Positions 1 to 8,855 of a stretch of DNA of 64,000 bases are shown piece by piece (position 1 is the first letter of the stretch; the number at the start of each line of letters is the position of its first letter). The notes under the pieces are model-generated. The model saw only the letters and a program-made list of their open reading frames with translations. It had not been told where the DNA came from and ran no database searches. Source of the DNA: MR-S7 sp000400995 (GTDB lineage: Bacteria > Pseudomonadota > Gammaproteobacteria > Burkholderiales > Burkholderiaceae_C); assembly GCF_045291395.1 (NCBI RefSeq), contig NZ_CP152342.1:3658001-3722000 (forward strand), in the 5' to 3' direction. Position numbers and translations under genes: made by a program.

Positions 1-354
1 CGTGCCATTCCACAGGCGCGTGGACAGCAGCTTGCTGCGCGTGTCCGCGATCCATTGGGGAATGATCTCGCAGCCCATCACTTCGCTTTGCAGAACGCCC
101 GAAGCCAGCAGGGTGCGGCATCCCCGCTGGCCCAGCCGGTCGGCGCACAGGGGAATGGTATGAAGCGGGGAGCCGCCGTCGCTGTAGCGCGTGTCCACGC
201 ATTCGCTGTAGCCCATGACGCCACAGCACGCGCAGGGCAGCAACGCTACGGCGCGCCGATAGGCCGATGCCTCGCAGCGGCCGGCGCGCGACGGCGCCCG
301 TACCGCTTCGCGCCCGCAATGGGCGCCGCTGGTGAATGCATCGGTTGCGGCCAT
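1..354 (-). CDS. Cys-rich hypothetical protein, C-terminus cut by window edge
   Basis: The frame is open from an ATG at 354 down to base 1, giving 118 codons without a stop. A good Shine-Dalgarno (AGGAG) lies about 8 nt upstream of the ATG. The visible part holds nine cysteines (for example CACC at residues 41-45 and the segment GYSECVD) and a short PQWIAD-like stretch near the cut. There is no signal peptide, membrane helix or family motif that I recognise. The cysteine spacing could suit metal binding or disulfides, but that is inference. The rest of the gene lies outside the window, and it is transcribed in the same direction as the LysR remnant to its right. Confidence 0.6.
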   Translation of the reverse strand, partial: MAATDAFTSGAHCGREAVRAPSRAGRCEASAYRRAVALLPCACCGVMGYSECVDTRYSDGGSPLHTIPLCADRLGQRGCRTLLASGVLQSEVMGCEIIPQWIADTRSKLLSTRLWNGT

Positions 355-535
355 GAACGACTCCTCTTGCCATGCCGGGCATGGAAAGCAGCCAATCCGC
401 ATGCCACGCCCGTCAGGTGAGTGCATCGTAGAAAGGCGCCGCAGCCGCTGCTGTAGGACGGAGGGCCGCGCATGCGTCCCATGGCACCTCACTCTGCATG
501 CCCAAACTTGAGAGGCACGCGGCCGATCATCCGCA

Positions 536-1428
536 TCACGGCAGATTGGCCTTAATGGCATCTCGTAGCGCGTTGGCTGCGAACGATAGTGGATGTCCTC
601 TGCGTTTGAGCAAGTAAACCGCACTTTTAAGCCCCGCATCGGTCACTGGAATGGCCACCAGTCCCAAGCGCTCGAAATTGAACAAAGATTGGCCAGCAAC
701 CACGGTGATTCCCATTCCGTGCAGAACCAGGCCGGCGCCGGTGCTCATGTTCGAGAAGATATGGCCTGTCTCGCGTATGGCGATGCGGTTCAGATGCGGA
801 TACAGGCGCTGGGCGAGGCTGCTCGACGGCGCCGAATGGATGAAATCGTACCCAGCCAACTGTGCCAGCTTGATACGCTTGCGTTTCGCCAGCGGGTGAT
901 CGGGCCGGCAGACGAGGTAGTGAGGGTCGTGAAACAGCCGTTCATAGTCGAATTCGCCCTCCTGCCCCAGTTCGCGGTTAATACCAAAATCCACCACACC
1001 CGCCCGGATCAAATCGAGCACCTCGTCAGAAACCGTGTCGTACAGACGAACCCGGATGCCCGGATAGCTCTTCCTGAACTTAGCGAGGATTTTGGGAATC
1101 CAGTCGGCGGCCGCCCCGGGCAGTGCCGCAATGGACAGCTTGCCTCGTTGGCCCTGGGAATGCTCGCGCAGCATCTGCAGGACGTCGGCCATGTCCTGCA
1201 TGAGGCGCTGTGCCACGGGCAAAGCATTTCCCCTTCGGGCGTGAGCGTGACGTTGCGCGTGCTGCGCTCGAAAAGACGCACGCCCACCAAATCTTCCAGA
1301 CGCGAAATGGCTTGGCTGAACGCGGACTGCGACATATGCACGCGATCGGAGGCCACCGTGAAGTTTCTGCAATGGGCCAGCGTCAGGAACAAGTGCAGCA
1401 GCCTTGGCTGGAGATTTATCGAATTCAT
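536..1428 (-). pseudogene. LysR-family regulator with an internal frameshift
   Basis: The N-terminal winged helix-turn-helix (start MNSINLQPRLLHLFLTLA; motif MSQSAFSQAISRLEDLVGVRLF) reads from 1428 to about 1225. The linker helix and substrate-binding domain (PVAQRLMQDMADVLQ onward, ending IKANLP at 536) continue in another frame. Adding one base near 1219-1225 (a run of three T on the coding strand, GCTTTGCC) would restore the usual TPEGE-x-LLPVAQRL junction. Joined, the protein is about 297 residues, normal for the family. It is divergent from the CoA-thioester operon at 1551, so it would be that operon's local regulator. The break is either a sequencing indel or genuine inactivation; the effector domain itself looks intact. 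Confidence 0.8.
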
Positions 1429-1550
1429 CGATCAATTCTTTCATACGATTAATTGGACCACCATAAAAAGCAACCCTACATTTCCCGCCAATAGTCCCGG
1501 CAAAAGAGGTGCGCCTGCCGCGCACACGGGCTGAGGCGAGGAGACAAGGT

Positions 1551-3013
1551 TTGGCGACCCAAGAAATTCCTGTACTGGTCGGAGTGGGTATGGCAACGCA
1601 ACGGGCGGAAGACCCGGCGTTGGCCCGCGAGCCGGTGGACTTGATGCTTGACGCCGTGCATGCCGCTGGCGCCGATTGCGGCCACCCGGCGGCGCTGTCA
1701 GGCACGCAATGGATTGCGGTACCGCGCGGACGCTGGTCCTATCGAAACCCGGCGGGCCGCATTGCTCGGGCTATAGGAGCGAACAACGCCGAGACCCTGT
1801 TGGCCCACGTTGGCGTCTTGCAGCAAACCCTGCTGGGCGAAGCCTGCCGGCGCATCGCCGAGGGAAGGGCCGACATCACGCTGGTGCTGGGCGGCGAAGC
1901 CGGCTACAGGCTGCAGCGCTATGCGGCGGCTGGGCTGGCCGCCCCGGAGAGCCAGGACGACGACGAGCCGCATGTGACGCTGAGCCCTCAGCAGGAGCTG
2001 CGCCCCCAGCCGAGCTGCGCGCGGGCCTGCAGATGCCCGTTGGGCTCTACGCGATGGTGGACAGCGCATTTCGCCACCGCACGCACCGAGCGTTGGATGC
2101 GCACCGCCACGACATTGACCGCCTCTACGCACGCCTGTCGGAAATTGCCAATGCGAACCCGCACGCCTGGAGTCGCCAGCCGCGCGATGCGCAGGCGTTC
2201 GCGTCATCCGCCAGCAACCCGATGCATGCGTTTCCCTACACCAGGTCGCATTGCAGCAACTGGAGCGTGGACCAGGCCTCGGCGCTACTGTTCATGTCGC
2301 AGCGCAAAGCCCAGGCATTGGGCATTCCGCGCGAACGATGGGTCTTTCCGCTGGCGAGCACCGAAGCCAACCACATGGTTCCCGTTTCGGCACGCGCCGA
2401 CCTCGGCGCATGTCCCGGAGCGGAAATCGCCGGGCGCGAAGCTTTGGAGGGCGCCGGCGTGGATGCGCAGGCGCTGGACTTCGTCGACCTCTACTCCTGC
2501 TTTCCGGTGGCGCTGCTGCTCTATGCGCAGGCCCTGGGACTGCCGCAGGGACGCGACCTCTCGGTCACCGGTGGCATGCCCCTTGCAGGCGGACCGTACA
2601 ACAACTACGTCCTGCAATCCACTGCACGCATGGCGCAACTGCTGCGCAAGCGTGGAGGTACCGGACTGGTGTCATCAGTCTCGGGCATCGTCACCAAACA
2701 AGGCTTCGGCATCTGGTCCAGCCAAGAGCCCGGCAAGCCCTTCCATTGGGCGGACGTGACCGCGCGCGCGGCTGCGGCAGTCGCCGTACGCGAAGTCGTG
2801 CAGGGCATAGAGGGGCCCGCACGGATCGCGGGCTACACGGTGCTGGGCAGCAAAGGCCGCCCCGCCACGGGTATCGCCATCGTGGACCTGCCGGATGGCC
2901 GCCGTGCGGTAGCAACGTCAACGGAAGAAAGCCTGCTGGCCGCCCTGCAATCCTCCGAATGCGTCGGCGCGCCGGTGCTGCTGGCCGACGACCGATTCCG
3001 CTTGGCGCAATGA
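1551..3013 (+). pseudogene. Thiolase-like acyl-CoA acyltransferase, frameshifted
   Basis: The start is taken as TTG at 1551 because GAGGAG sits 7 nt upstream. The N-terminal half (QEIPVLVGVGMATQRAEDPA...) reads to about 2005, and the rest (AELRAGLQMPVGLYAMVDSAF to FRLAQ) reads in the next frame. One extra C in the C5 run at 2003-2007 would join them into about 487 residues. The C-terminal half contains VDLYSCFPVA and a GGMPLAGGPYNNY loop typical of SCP-x/TLP1-like thiolases. The last 75 or so residues (GYTVLGSKGRPATGIAIVDL...) resemble the extra C-terminal domain of type 1 thiolase-like proteins. It leads an operon with a MaoC hydratase and a CoA transferase. Thiolytic activity is not assured, since this subfamily often departs from the classical catalytic set. 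Confidence 0.75.
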
Positions 3014-3032
3014 ACCGAGAGAGCCAATACCG

Positions 3033-3920
3033 ATGACCAATGCCTCCCCCATGCCCCACCCCCACGATGCCATCGTCGCCACCGACACTTGCGCCCTGCC
3101 GCTCGTGCGGCGCGTGGCAGCCACGCTCGATCTGGATCCCGCACGCTGGCGCGAGGGTGATCCGCTGCCGCGCGGATGGCATCTCGCCTTGTTCTCCACC
3201 GACACGCCCGCATCCGCGCTGCGCCACGACGGCATGGCAGGCTTCGGTTTCCCCCTGCCAGACCTGGGGCTGCCGCGCATCGTTTTCGGCGGGCGGGAGA
3301 TCCATTTTCACCACGACATTCCCATCGGGGCGCACCTTGAGCGAACGAGCCGGCTGGCGGACGTCGAGGTCAAGCAAGGGCGCACAGGCCGTTTCGCCGT
3401 GGTCTCGATCGAACACGCGATCTCCGTCACTAGCGAACCCGCGGTCTGCCTGACCGAGCGACACGACTACATCCTGCGCCCGGCGGCCACGGGCAAGACC
3501 ACTGCCACGGCAGCGCCCACTGCGGGGACGCCCTCCATGCGGCCACCGCCGAAGGCGGCATACCACGCTGTCGTCACCCCCGACGAAGTCTTCCTGTTCC
3601 GTGTTTCGGCGGTCATGTTCAACCCGCATCGAATCCATTACGACGAGCGCTATTGCCGCGAACAGGAAGGTTACCGCGCCCTGGTCGTGAACGGCTCGGC
3701 CTCCTGCCTGCTGCTGATGAAGTTCTTCGAGACCGCAGTAGGCCGGGCGCCACGGCGGCTCAGCCTGCGCAACTTGGGGCTGGCTTATTGCGCCGAGCCG
3801 CTGCACCTGCACATCGACCCCATTCGCCCGGGCGATGCTGCGCAGGACGGGCTCCAGTACCGCGTCTGGGCCAGCAACGGGCAAGGCGAATTGATTGTGG
3901 AAGGAATGGTGCACGTATGA
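3033..3920 (+). CDS. MaoC/HTD2-type acyl-CoA hydratase (mesaconyl-C4-CoA hydratase-like)
   Basis: The 295-residue protein has two hotdog halves. The second carries FNPHRIHYDERY (about residues 190-202), the signature of the HTD2/mesaconyl-C4-CoA (3-methylfumaryl-CoA) hydratase group. The first carries the conserved GGREIHFHHDIPIG stretch. These enzymes hydrate enoyl-CoA esters without metal. The start at 3033 lies 19 nt after the thiolase-like gene, and the stop overlaps the next start (ATGA), so it is co-translated with the CoA transferase. A class III CoA transferase beside this hydratase recalls Mct/Meh of C5-dicarboxylate-CoA metabolism. The true substrate here is unknown. Confidence 0.8.
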   Translation: MTNASPMPHPHDAIVATDTCALPLVRRVAATLDLDPARWREGDPLPRGWHLALFSTDTPASALRHDGMAGFGFPLPDLGLPRIVFGGREIHFHHDIPIGAHLERTSRLADVEVKQGRTGRFAVVSIEHAISVTSEPAVCLTERHDYILRPAATGKTTATAAPTAGTPSMRPPPKAAYHAVVTPDEVFLFRVSAVMFNPHRIHYDERYCREQEGYRALVVNGSASCLLLMKFFETAVGRAPRRLSLRNLGLAYCAEPLHLHIDPIRPGDAAQDGLQYRVWASNGQGELIVEGMVHV

Positions 3921-5155
3921 GTTATCCAAAAATTCTTGCCGGCATGCGGGTGCTGGATTTTTCCAAGGTGCTTGCCGGGCCGACCTGTACCCAATACCTC
4001 GCCGATATGGGCGCGGACGTCATCAAGGTCGAGCCCGTCGGCGGCGGCGACGACACGCGTGCCTTCCCGCCGTTCGCGAGCAAGGACGGTTATGCCGACG
4101 GCACGATCTTCCTCAGCGCCAACCGCAACAAGCGCAGCATCGGCGTGGACCTCAAGCGCGCCGAAGGCCGTGCGCTGGTGCACCGCCTGGTGGAACGCTC
4201 CGACATCGTGGTCGAGAGCTTCGGCCCTGGCGTCGCTCGGCGCCTGGGGGTGGACGGCGAGACGCTCTCCGCCATCAACCCGCGCCTGATCCACTGCAGC
4301 ATCTCCGGCTACGGCAGCGTGGGAGAGCTGAGGGGCGGCAAGGGCTACGACGCCGTTCTGCAAGCCTTCACCGGCATGATGGCCATCACCGGCGAGCGTG
4401 GCGGCAAGCCCGTGCGCAGCCCGTTTTCACCCGTGGACCAGGCCACGGGCATGCACGCATTGAGCGGCATCCTGGCAGCGGTCATCGAGCGCCAGAACAC
4501 AGGCAAGGGCATGCGCATCGAAGCCAGCCTGTTCGACACTTCGCTCGCATTCCTCGGCTACATCCTGCAAGGCGTGTGGCAAACCGGCGAAGAGCCGCAA
4601 AAGCCAGGTTCCTCCCACGATTCGCTGTGTCCCTACGAAGTGTTCGACACGGCCGACAAGCCGGTGCTCCTCGGCGTCGCCAACGATTCGCTATGGCAGA
4701 AATTCTGCGTGGTCACGGGAGCGCACGCCCTGCTGGACGACGGGCGCCTGGCCACCAACGCCTCCCGTGTGGCGCACCGCGAGCAGACAGTGGAGAGCGT
4801 CGCCGCGATCCTGAAATCGAAGACCCGCGACGAGTGGCTAGCCGTGTTCCAGGCGGGCGGCGTGCCGTGTTCGCCGGTCCATACCCCGAGCGAGATGCTG
4901 GAACACCCCCACACCGCAGCCTCGGGCATGGTGGGGAGCTACGAGCATCCGGTTTTCGGTGAAACCAAGACCGTGGCCCAGCCCCTGCGGCTCAATGGAA
5001 AGCGCAGCGAGGTCACGGCACCAGCCCCCGTGCTGGGGCAGCACACCCGGGACCTCTTGCGCGAGATGGGCGTGTCGCCGGATGAGATCGCCGCACTGCA
5101 TGCGGACAAGACCATCGTCACCGCCGACATTGGCAACACCGCCCCCATCGTCTGA
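3917..5155 (+). CDS. Class III CoA transferase (CaiB/BaiF/Frc family)
   Basis: The 412-residue length is normal for the family. The N-terminal motif MRVLDFSKVLAGPTCTQYLADMGADVIKVE and the catalytic-Asp region GKGYDAVLQAFTG (about residues 149-161) are clear, as are the SPFSPVDQATGMHA and late HPHTAASGMV elements. Such enzymes move CoA between acyl-CoA and a free acid through an aspartyl-CoA intermediate. The ATG overlaps the hydratase stop codon by four bases, indicating translational coupling. In this operon it would activate the acid that enters the hydratase/thiolase steps. The acid cannot be named from sequence. Confidence 0.88.
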   Translation: MSYPKILAGMRVLDFSKVLAGPTCTQYLADMGADVIKVEPVGGGDDTRAFPPFASKDGYADGTIFLSANRNKRSIGVDLKRAEGRALVHRLVERSDIVVESFGPGVARRLGVDGETLSAINPRLIHCSISGYGSVGELRGGKGYDAVLQAFTGMMAITGERGGKPVRSPFSPVDQATGMHALSGILAAVIERQNTGKGMRIEASLFDTSLAFLGYILQGVWQTGEEPQKPGSSHDSLCPYEVFDTADKPVLLGVANDSLWQKFCVVTGAHALLDDGRLATNASRVAHREQTVESVAAILKSKTRDEWLAVFQAGGVPCSPVHTPSEMLEHPHTAASGMVGSYEHPVFGETKTVAQPLRLNGKRSEVTAPAPVLGQHTRDLLREMGVSPDEIAALHADKTIVTADIGNTAPIV

Positions 5156-5184
5156 AACCCTGACCCATGGAGAAAGCACGCATC

Positions 5185-6171
5185 ATGAACACGAAGACTA
5201 CGAAACGTTTGCTTCTGACGGGCGCGCTGGCCTTGAGCGCGCTGGCCTTCAGCCCGCTCGCAGCCGCCCAGAGCTGGCCTGCGGCCAAGCCCATCCGCAT
5301 CGTGATCGCGTTCGGCCCGGGCTCGGCGAGCGACATCATTGCGCGCCTGCTGGGCGAACGACTGAGCAGGGCGCTCGGGCAAAGCGTAATCGTCGATGCC
5401 AAGCCCGGCGCTGCGGGCCAGATAGCCGCGGAGCACGTGGCAGGCTCGCCCGCTGACGGCTACACGTTATTTCTGACCACCAACACGACGCACTCAGCCA
5501 ACCCCTACCTGTACAAGCACCTGCGCTACGACCCCGTGAAAGACTTCACGCCTGTCTCGCGCATCGGCTACCTGCCATTCCTGCTGCTGGTCAACTCCCA
5601 GACTCCCGTAAAAACCTTGCAGGAGTTGGTGGCCTACGCCAAGGCAAACCCCGCGAAGGCGAACTACGCCTACACCAGCAGCACTGGGCAGATCGCGGCC
5701 GCTGCGCTGAGCAACTACACGGATATGAAGGCCGTGGGCGTCGCGTACAAGTCGGCCCCCGAGGCGGTTACCAGTACGCTGGGCGGGCAGGTACTGTTCA
5801 CCATCCTGGACTTCGCAACCACCAAGGGCGCCGTCAGCGCAGGGCGCTTGCGCCCGCTGGCCGTCACCCCAAAAGAGCGCACCAGCCTCGCACCGGAACT
5901 GCCCGCCATATCCGAGGCAACGCACCTGAAGAATTTCGATCTCGTCGCCTGGATCGGCCTCTTCGGACCTGCCAACCTGCCCGGGCCGATCACCAGCCGC
6001 CTTCACTGCGAACTCGGCAAGATCATGGAAGCTCCGGACATCAAGGCGCGGCTGCTGGCGCTAGGCACGGAGCCCGCGGTCGCCGACCCCGCCGCGTTCG
6101 GCGACTTCGTGAAGGCGCAGCTCAGCGTATGGGCTGAATATTCGCGGATCGCTGGCATGGAGCCGCAATAG
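5185..6171 (+). CDS. Bug-family (TctC-like) periplasmic substrate receptor
   Basis: The 328-residue protein has a signal peptide (LLLTGALALSALAFSPLAAAQS, cleavage near AAA-QS). It has the family blocks PIRIVIAFGPGSASDIIARLL, KPGAAGQIAAEHVA and YDPVKDFTPVSRI. I chose the second ATG because GGAGAAAG precedes it at a normal distance; the upstream ATG at 5167 has no ribosome-binding site. Bug proteins bind carboxylates in the periplasm, but no TctA/TctB membrane partners are present, as is common for Burkholderiales orphans. It ends the CoA-thioester operon and probably captures the acid degraded by it. Confidence 0.9.
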   Translation: MNTKTTKRLLLTGALALSALAFSPLAAAQSWPAAKPIRIVIAFGPGSASDIIARLLGERLSRALGQSVIVDAKPGAAGQIAAEHVAGSPADGYTLFLTTNTTHSANPYLYKHLRYDPVKDFTPVSRIGYLPFLLLVNSQTPVKTLQELVAYAKANPAKANYAYTSSTGQIAAAALSNYTDMKAVGVAYKSAPEAVTSTLGGQVLFTILDFATTKGAVSAGRLRPLAVTPKERTSLAPELPAISEATHLKNFDLVAWIGLFGPANLPGPITSRLHCELGKIMEAPDIKARLLALGTEPAVADPAAFGDFVKAQLSVWAEYSRIAGMEPQ

Positions 6172-6218
6172 GCCGAGGCGCCGCGCACGGCAGCTGCGCT
6201 GCCCCAAAAGCGCTCCAG

Positions 6219-8114
6219 TTATTCGACCGTCACGCTCTTGGCTAGGTTGCGCGGCTTGTCCACGTCCGTGCCCCGGGCGCAGGCCGTGTGGTAGGCCAGC
6301 AATTGCAGCGGCACCACGTGCAGCAGCGGCGAGAGCTGGCCGTAGTGCTCGGGCATGCGGATGACGTGGATGCCCTCGCTGCTGTCGATGCGGGTGTCGG
6401 CGTCCGCCAGCACATAGAGCACGCCGCCGCGCGCACGCACTTCCTGCATGTTGCTCTTGAGCTTTTCAAGCAGCGCGTCGTTGGGCGCCACGGTCACCAC
6501 GGGCATGCTGCTGGTCACCAGCGCCAGGGGCCCGTGCTTGAGTTCGCCCGCCGGGTAGGCCTCGGCGTGGATGTAGCTGATTTCCTTGAGCTTGAGCGCG
6601 CCCTCCAGCGCGATCGGGTAATGCAGCCCGCGGCCCAGGAACAGGGCGTTCTCGCGCTTGGCGAAGTCCTCGGCCCAGCTGATGAGCTGGGGCTCCAGGG
6701 CCAGCACGGCCTGCAGCGAGACCGGCAGGTGGCGCATCGCCTTGAGGTGCTGGCCTTCCTCTTCCTCGGTGAGGCGGCCCTTGGCTTGCGCCAGGGCCAG
6801 CGTGAGCAGGAACAGGCCCGCGAGCTGTGTGGTGAAGGCCTTGGTGGAGGCCACCCCGATCTCCACCCCGGCGCGCGTGATGTAGGCCAGCGCGCACTCG
6901 CGCACCATGGCGCTGGTGGCCACGTTGCAGATGGTCAGCGTGTGGCGCATGCCCAGCCCCTGCGCATGGCGCAGCGCGGCCAGCGTGTCCGCGGTTTCGC
7001 CGGACTGGCTGATGGTGACCACCAGCGCGCGCGGGTTGGGCACGCTGGTGCGGTAGCGGTATTCGCTGGCCACTTCCACCTGCGTGGGAATGCCTGCGAT
7101 GGCTTCGAGCCAGTACTTGGCGACGCAGCCGCTGTAGTAGCTGGTGCCGCAGGCCAGGATGAGCACCGAATCGATCTCCTTGAACACGCGCCAGGCGGCG
7201 GTGCCGTCGGCGCCGTCGAACAGCTCGGGCACGATGCCCTGCAGCCCCTCCAGCGTGTCGGCGATGGCGCGCGGCTGTTCGAAGATTTCCTTTTGCATGT
7301 AGTGGCGGTAAGGCCCCAGCTCGGCCGCGCCGCTGTGGGCCTGCACCGTGCGCACGGGGCGCTGCGCCGGGCCCAGGGGCTGGCCGGCGGCGTCCGTGAT
7401 CCAGTAGCGGCCCAGCTGCAGGTCCACCAGATCGCCTTCTTCCAGGTAGACGATCTGGTCGGTCACCCCGGCGAGCGCCATGGCGTCGCTGGCCAGGAAG
7501 TTCTCGCCCTCCCCCACGCCCAGCACCAGCGGCGAGCCCGCGCGCGCACCCACCACGCGGTGCGGCTCGTCCTTGTGCATCACGGCGATGGCGAAGCTGC
7601 CCTGCAACTGCGCCACGGCGGCGCGCACGGCCTGGAACAGGTCGCCCTCGTACAGGCTGTCCACGAGGTGGGCGATGACTTCCGTGTCGGTCTGGCTGGA
7701 GAAGACGTAGCCGCGCGCCTGGAGCTGCGCGTACAGTTCCTCATGGTTCTCGATGATGCCGTTGTGCACCAGCGCCACGCGCCCGGCGCGCACCGCCTCG
7801 GCGGGGGCCACGCCGGGGCCGTGGCTGAAATGCGGATGCGCGTTGTGCACCGCCGGCGCGCCGTGCGTCGCCCAGCGCGTGTGCGCGATGCCGGTCGCGC
7901 CCTGCAGGCCGCCGCTGGCCACCTGCTCCAGCAGTTCCGCCACGCGCGCGGTGCTGCGCGTACGCTGCAGGCCGCCGGTAGGCCGGTCGCCCAGGCTGGC
8001 CTCGTGCACGGCGACGCCGCAGGAATCGTAGCCGCGGTATTCGAGCCGCTGCAGGCCCTGGACGAGAAGGGGAACGATGTTGCGCGTGGAAACCGCGCCG
8101 ACGATGCCGCACAT
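6219..8114 (-). CDS. glmS: Glutamine-fructose-6-phosphate aminotransferase (isomerizing)
   Basis: Makes glucosamine-6-phosphate from fructose-6-phosphate and glutamine, the first committed step to UDP-GlcNAc. The 631 residues begin MCGIVGAVS, with Cys2 as the glutaminase nucleophile. RGYDSCGVA, HTRWATHG and HNGIIENH follow in the class II amidotransferase domain (about 2-230). Two SIS domains follow (ILACGTSYYSG, TISQSGETADT, GRGLHYPIALEGALKLKE), and the protein ends in the typical NLAKSVTVE. It is about 20 residues longer than the E. coli enzyme, partly in the RTRSTARVAELLEQV segment. It is divergent from an AsnC/Lrp regulator; glmU lies 3 kb to the right. No glmS ribozyme is visible, as expected in proteobacteria. 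Confidence 0.98.
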   Translation of the reverse strand: MCGIVGAVSTRNIVPLLVQGLQRLEYRGYDSCGVAVHEASLGDRPTGGLQRTRSTARVAELLEQVASGGLQGATGIAHTRWATHGAPAVHNAHPHFSHGPGVAPAEAVRAGRVALVHNGIIENHEELYAQLQARGYVFSSQTDTEVIAHLVDSLYEGDLFQAVRAAVAQLQGSFAIAVMHKDEPHRVVGARAGSPLVLGVGEGENFLASDAMALAGVTDQIVYLEEGDLVDLQLGRYWITDAAGQPLGPAQRPVRTVQAHSGAAELGPYRHYMQKEIFEQPRAIADTLEGLQGIVPELFDGADGTAAWRVFKEIDSVLILACGTSYYSGCVAKYWLEAIAGIPTQVEVASEYRYRTSVPNPRALVVTISQSGETADTLAALRHAQGLGMRHTLTICNVATSAMVRECALAYITRAGVEIGVASTKAFTTQLAGLFLLTLALAQAKGRLTEEEEGQHLKAMRHLPVSLQAVLALEPQLISWAEDFAKRENALFLGRGLHYPIALEGALKLKEISYIHAEAYPAGELKHGPLALVTSSMPVVTVAPNDALLEKLKSNMQEVRARGGVLYVLADADTRIDSSEGIHVIRMPEHYGQLSPLLHVVPLQLLAYHTACARGTDVDKPRNLAKSVTVE

Positions 8115-8194
8115 GGATGGCTCCGGTCAGATGGGATTGGGCGGATGCTAGAGAGGCATCGAGGAAATTACAGATCTTTTTTCTTTGATTTTGA

Positions 8195-8232
8195 AATAAA
8201 ATTTCCCATCGACTTATATGTGAAATTTTATT
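8195..8232. promoter_or_regulatory. Inverted repeat in the glmS / asnC-like divergent promoter region
   Basis: An 11-bp perfect inverted repeat (AATAAAATTTC at 8195-8205, GAAATTTTATT at 8222-8232) lies in the strikingly AT-rich stretch 8161-8250 between glmS and the AsnC/Lrp-type gene. A second imperfect dyad (AAATTCC...GGAAATTT, 8238-8259) spans the regulator start codon. The half-site AATTTCCC/AATTCCCATC recurs three times (8202, 8238, 8254). Lrp-type proteins bind such AT-rich dyads next to their own genes, so autoregulation is likely, and glmS could be a second target. No strong -35/-10 pair stands out. Confidence 0.55.
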
Positions 8233-8248
8233 CCATAAATTCCCATCA

Positions 8249-8734
8249 ATGGAAATTTCCCTTGACGCCATCGACCTGCAGTTGCTGGACCAGCTGCAGC
8301 GCGACGCCACGCTGAGCAACCAGGCGCTGGCCGAGCGCGTGCACGTCTCTCCCCCGACCTGTCTGCGGCGCGTGCGGCGGCTGCAGGAGTCGGGACTGAT
8401 CGAGCGGCAGGTGGCACTGCTGCAGCCCGACCGGCTCGCCGCACTGCAGGGCCATGGCCTCACGGCCATCGTCGAAGTCTCGCTGGACCAGCAGGGCGCC
8501 GAGCACCTGGCCGCGTTCGAGGCCCGTGCCGTGCAGGACGACGGGGTGCAGCAATGCTGGCGCGTATCGCCCGGGCCGGACTTCGTGCTGGTGGTGCACA
8601 CGCGCGACATGCCGGGCTACCTGGCGCTGTCGCAGCGCCTTTTCACGCAGGACGCCAACGTGCGCAACGTCCGCGCCTTCTTCGCCACCCACCGCGCAAA
8701 ATTCGAGACAAAACTGCCTCTGGCGCTTGGCTGA
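8249..8734 (+). CDS. AsnC/Lrp-family transcriptional regulator
   Basis: The 161-residue protein has a helix-turn-helix at residues 4-60 (LDQLQRDATLSNQALAERVHVSPPTCLRRVRRLQESGLI) and a RAM ligand/oligomerisation domain at about 70-150. Such proteins form octamers that sense amino acids and often control themselves and a neighbour. It is divergent from glmS, with AT-rich dyads between them and one overlapping its start codon. The last nine codons (ETKLPLALG) and the stop lie inside a copy of the palindromic repeat found throughout the window, so the natural C-terminus may have been replaced. The cognate amino acid cannot be told from sequence. Confidence 0.9.
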   Translation: MEISLDAIDLQLLDQLQRDATLSNQALAERVHVSPPTCLRRVRRLQESGLIERQVALLQPDRLAALQGHGLTAIVEVSLDQQGAEHLAAFEARAVQDDGVQQCWRVSPGPDFVLVVHTRDMPGYLALSQRLFTQDANVRNVRAFFATHRAKFETKLPLALG

Positions 8735-8757
8735 CAAGCGCAAGCAGCTATCAAAGA
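8707..8757 (+). repeat. Palindromic repeat copy at the 3' end of the asnC-like gene
   Basis: This copy of the window-wide element has a left arm CTCTGGCGCTTGG, a right arm CAAGCGCAAGCAGCTATC and an A-rich flank. It encodes residues 153-161 of the regulator, and the TGA falls in the palindrome loop. The region 8758-8855 that follows holds no gene. Confidence 0.7.
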
Positions 8758-8855
8758 AGAAGCACTCCTGCCACAGGCCTTGCGCTGCGGCCGGGTCGAC
8801 TCCATCTCTCCTCTTTATAGTGGGCACCGGGCCTGGTGCCCCGCATGGAGGACGC

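Noticed and set aside
6189..6218. AAAAGCGCTCCAG near the glmS stop as a repeat copy
   Set aside because: Only one half of the palindrome is present; too short and diverged to call.
6288..8315. A 675-codon open frame opposite glmS
   Set aside because: It mirrors the glmS reading frame, has low-complexity composition and no ribosome-binding site; it is a high-GC shadow.
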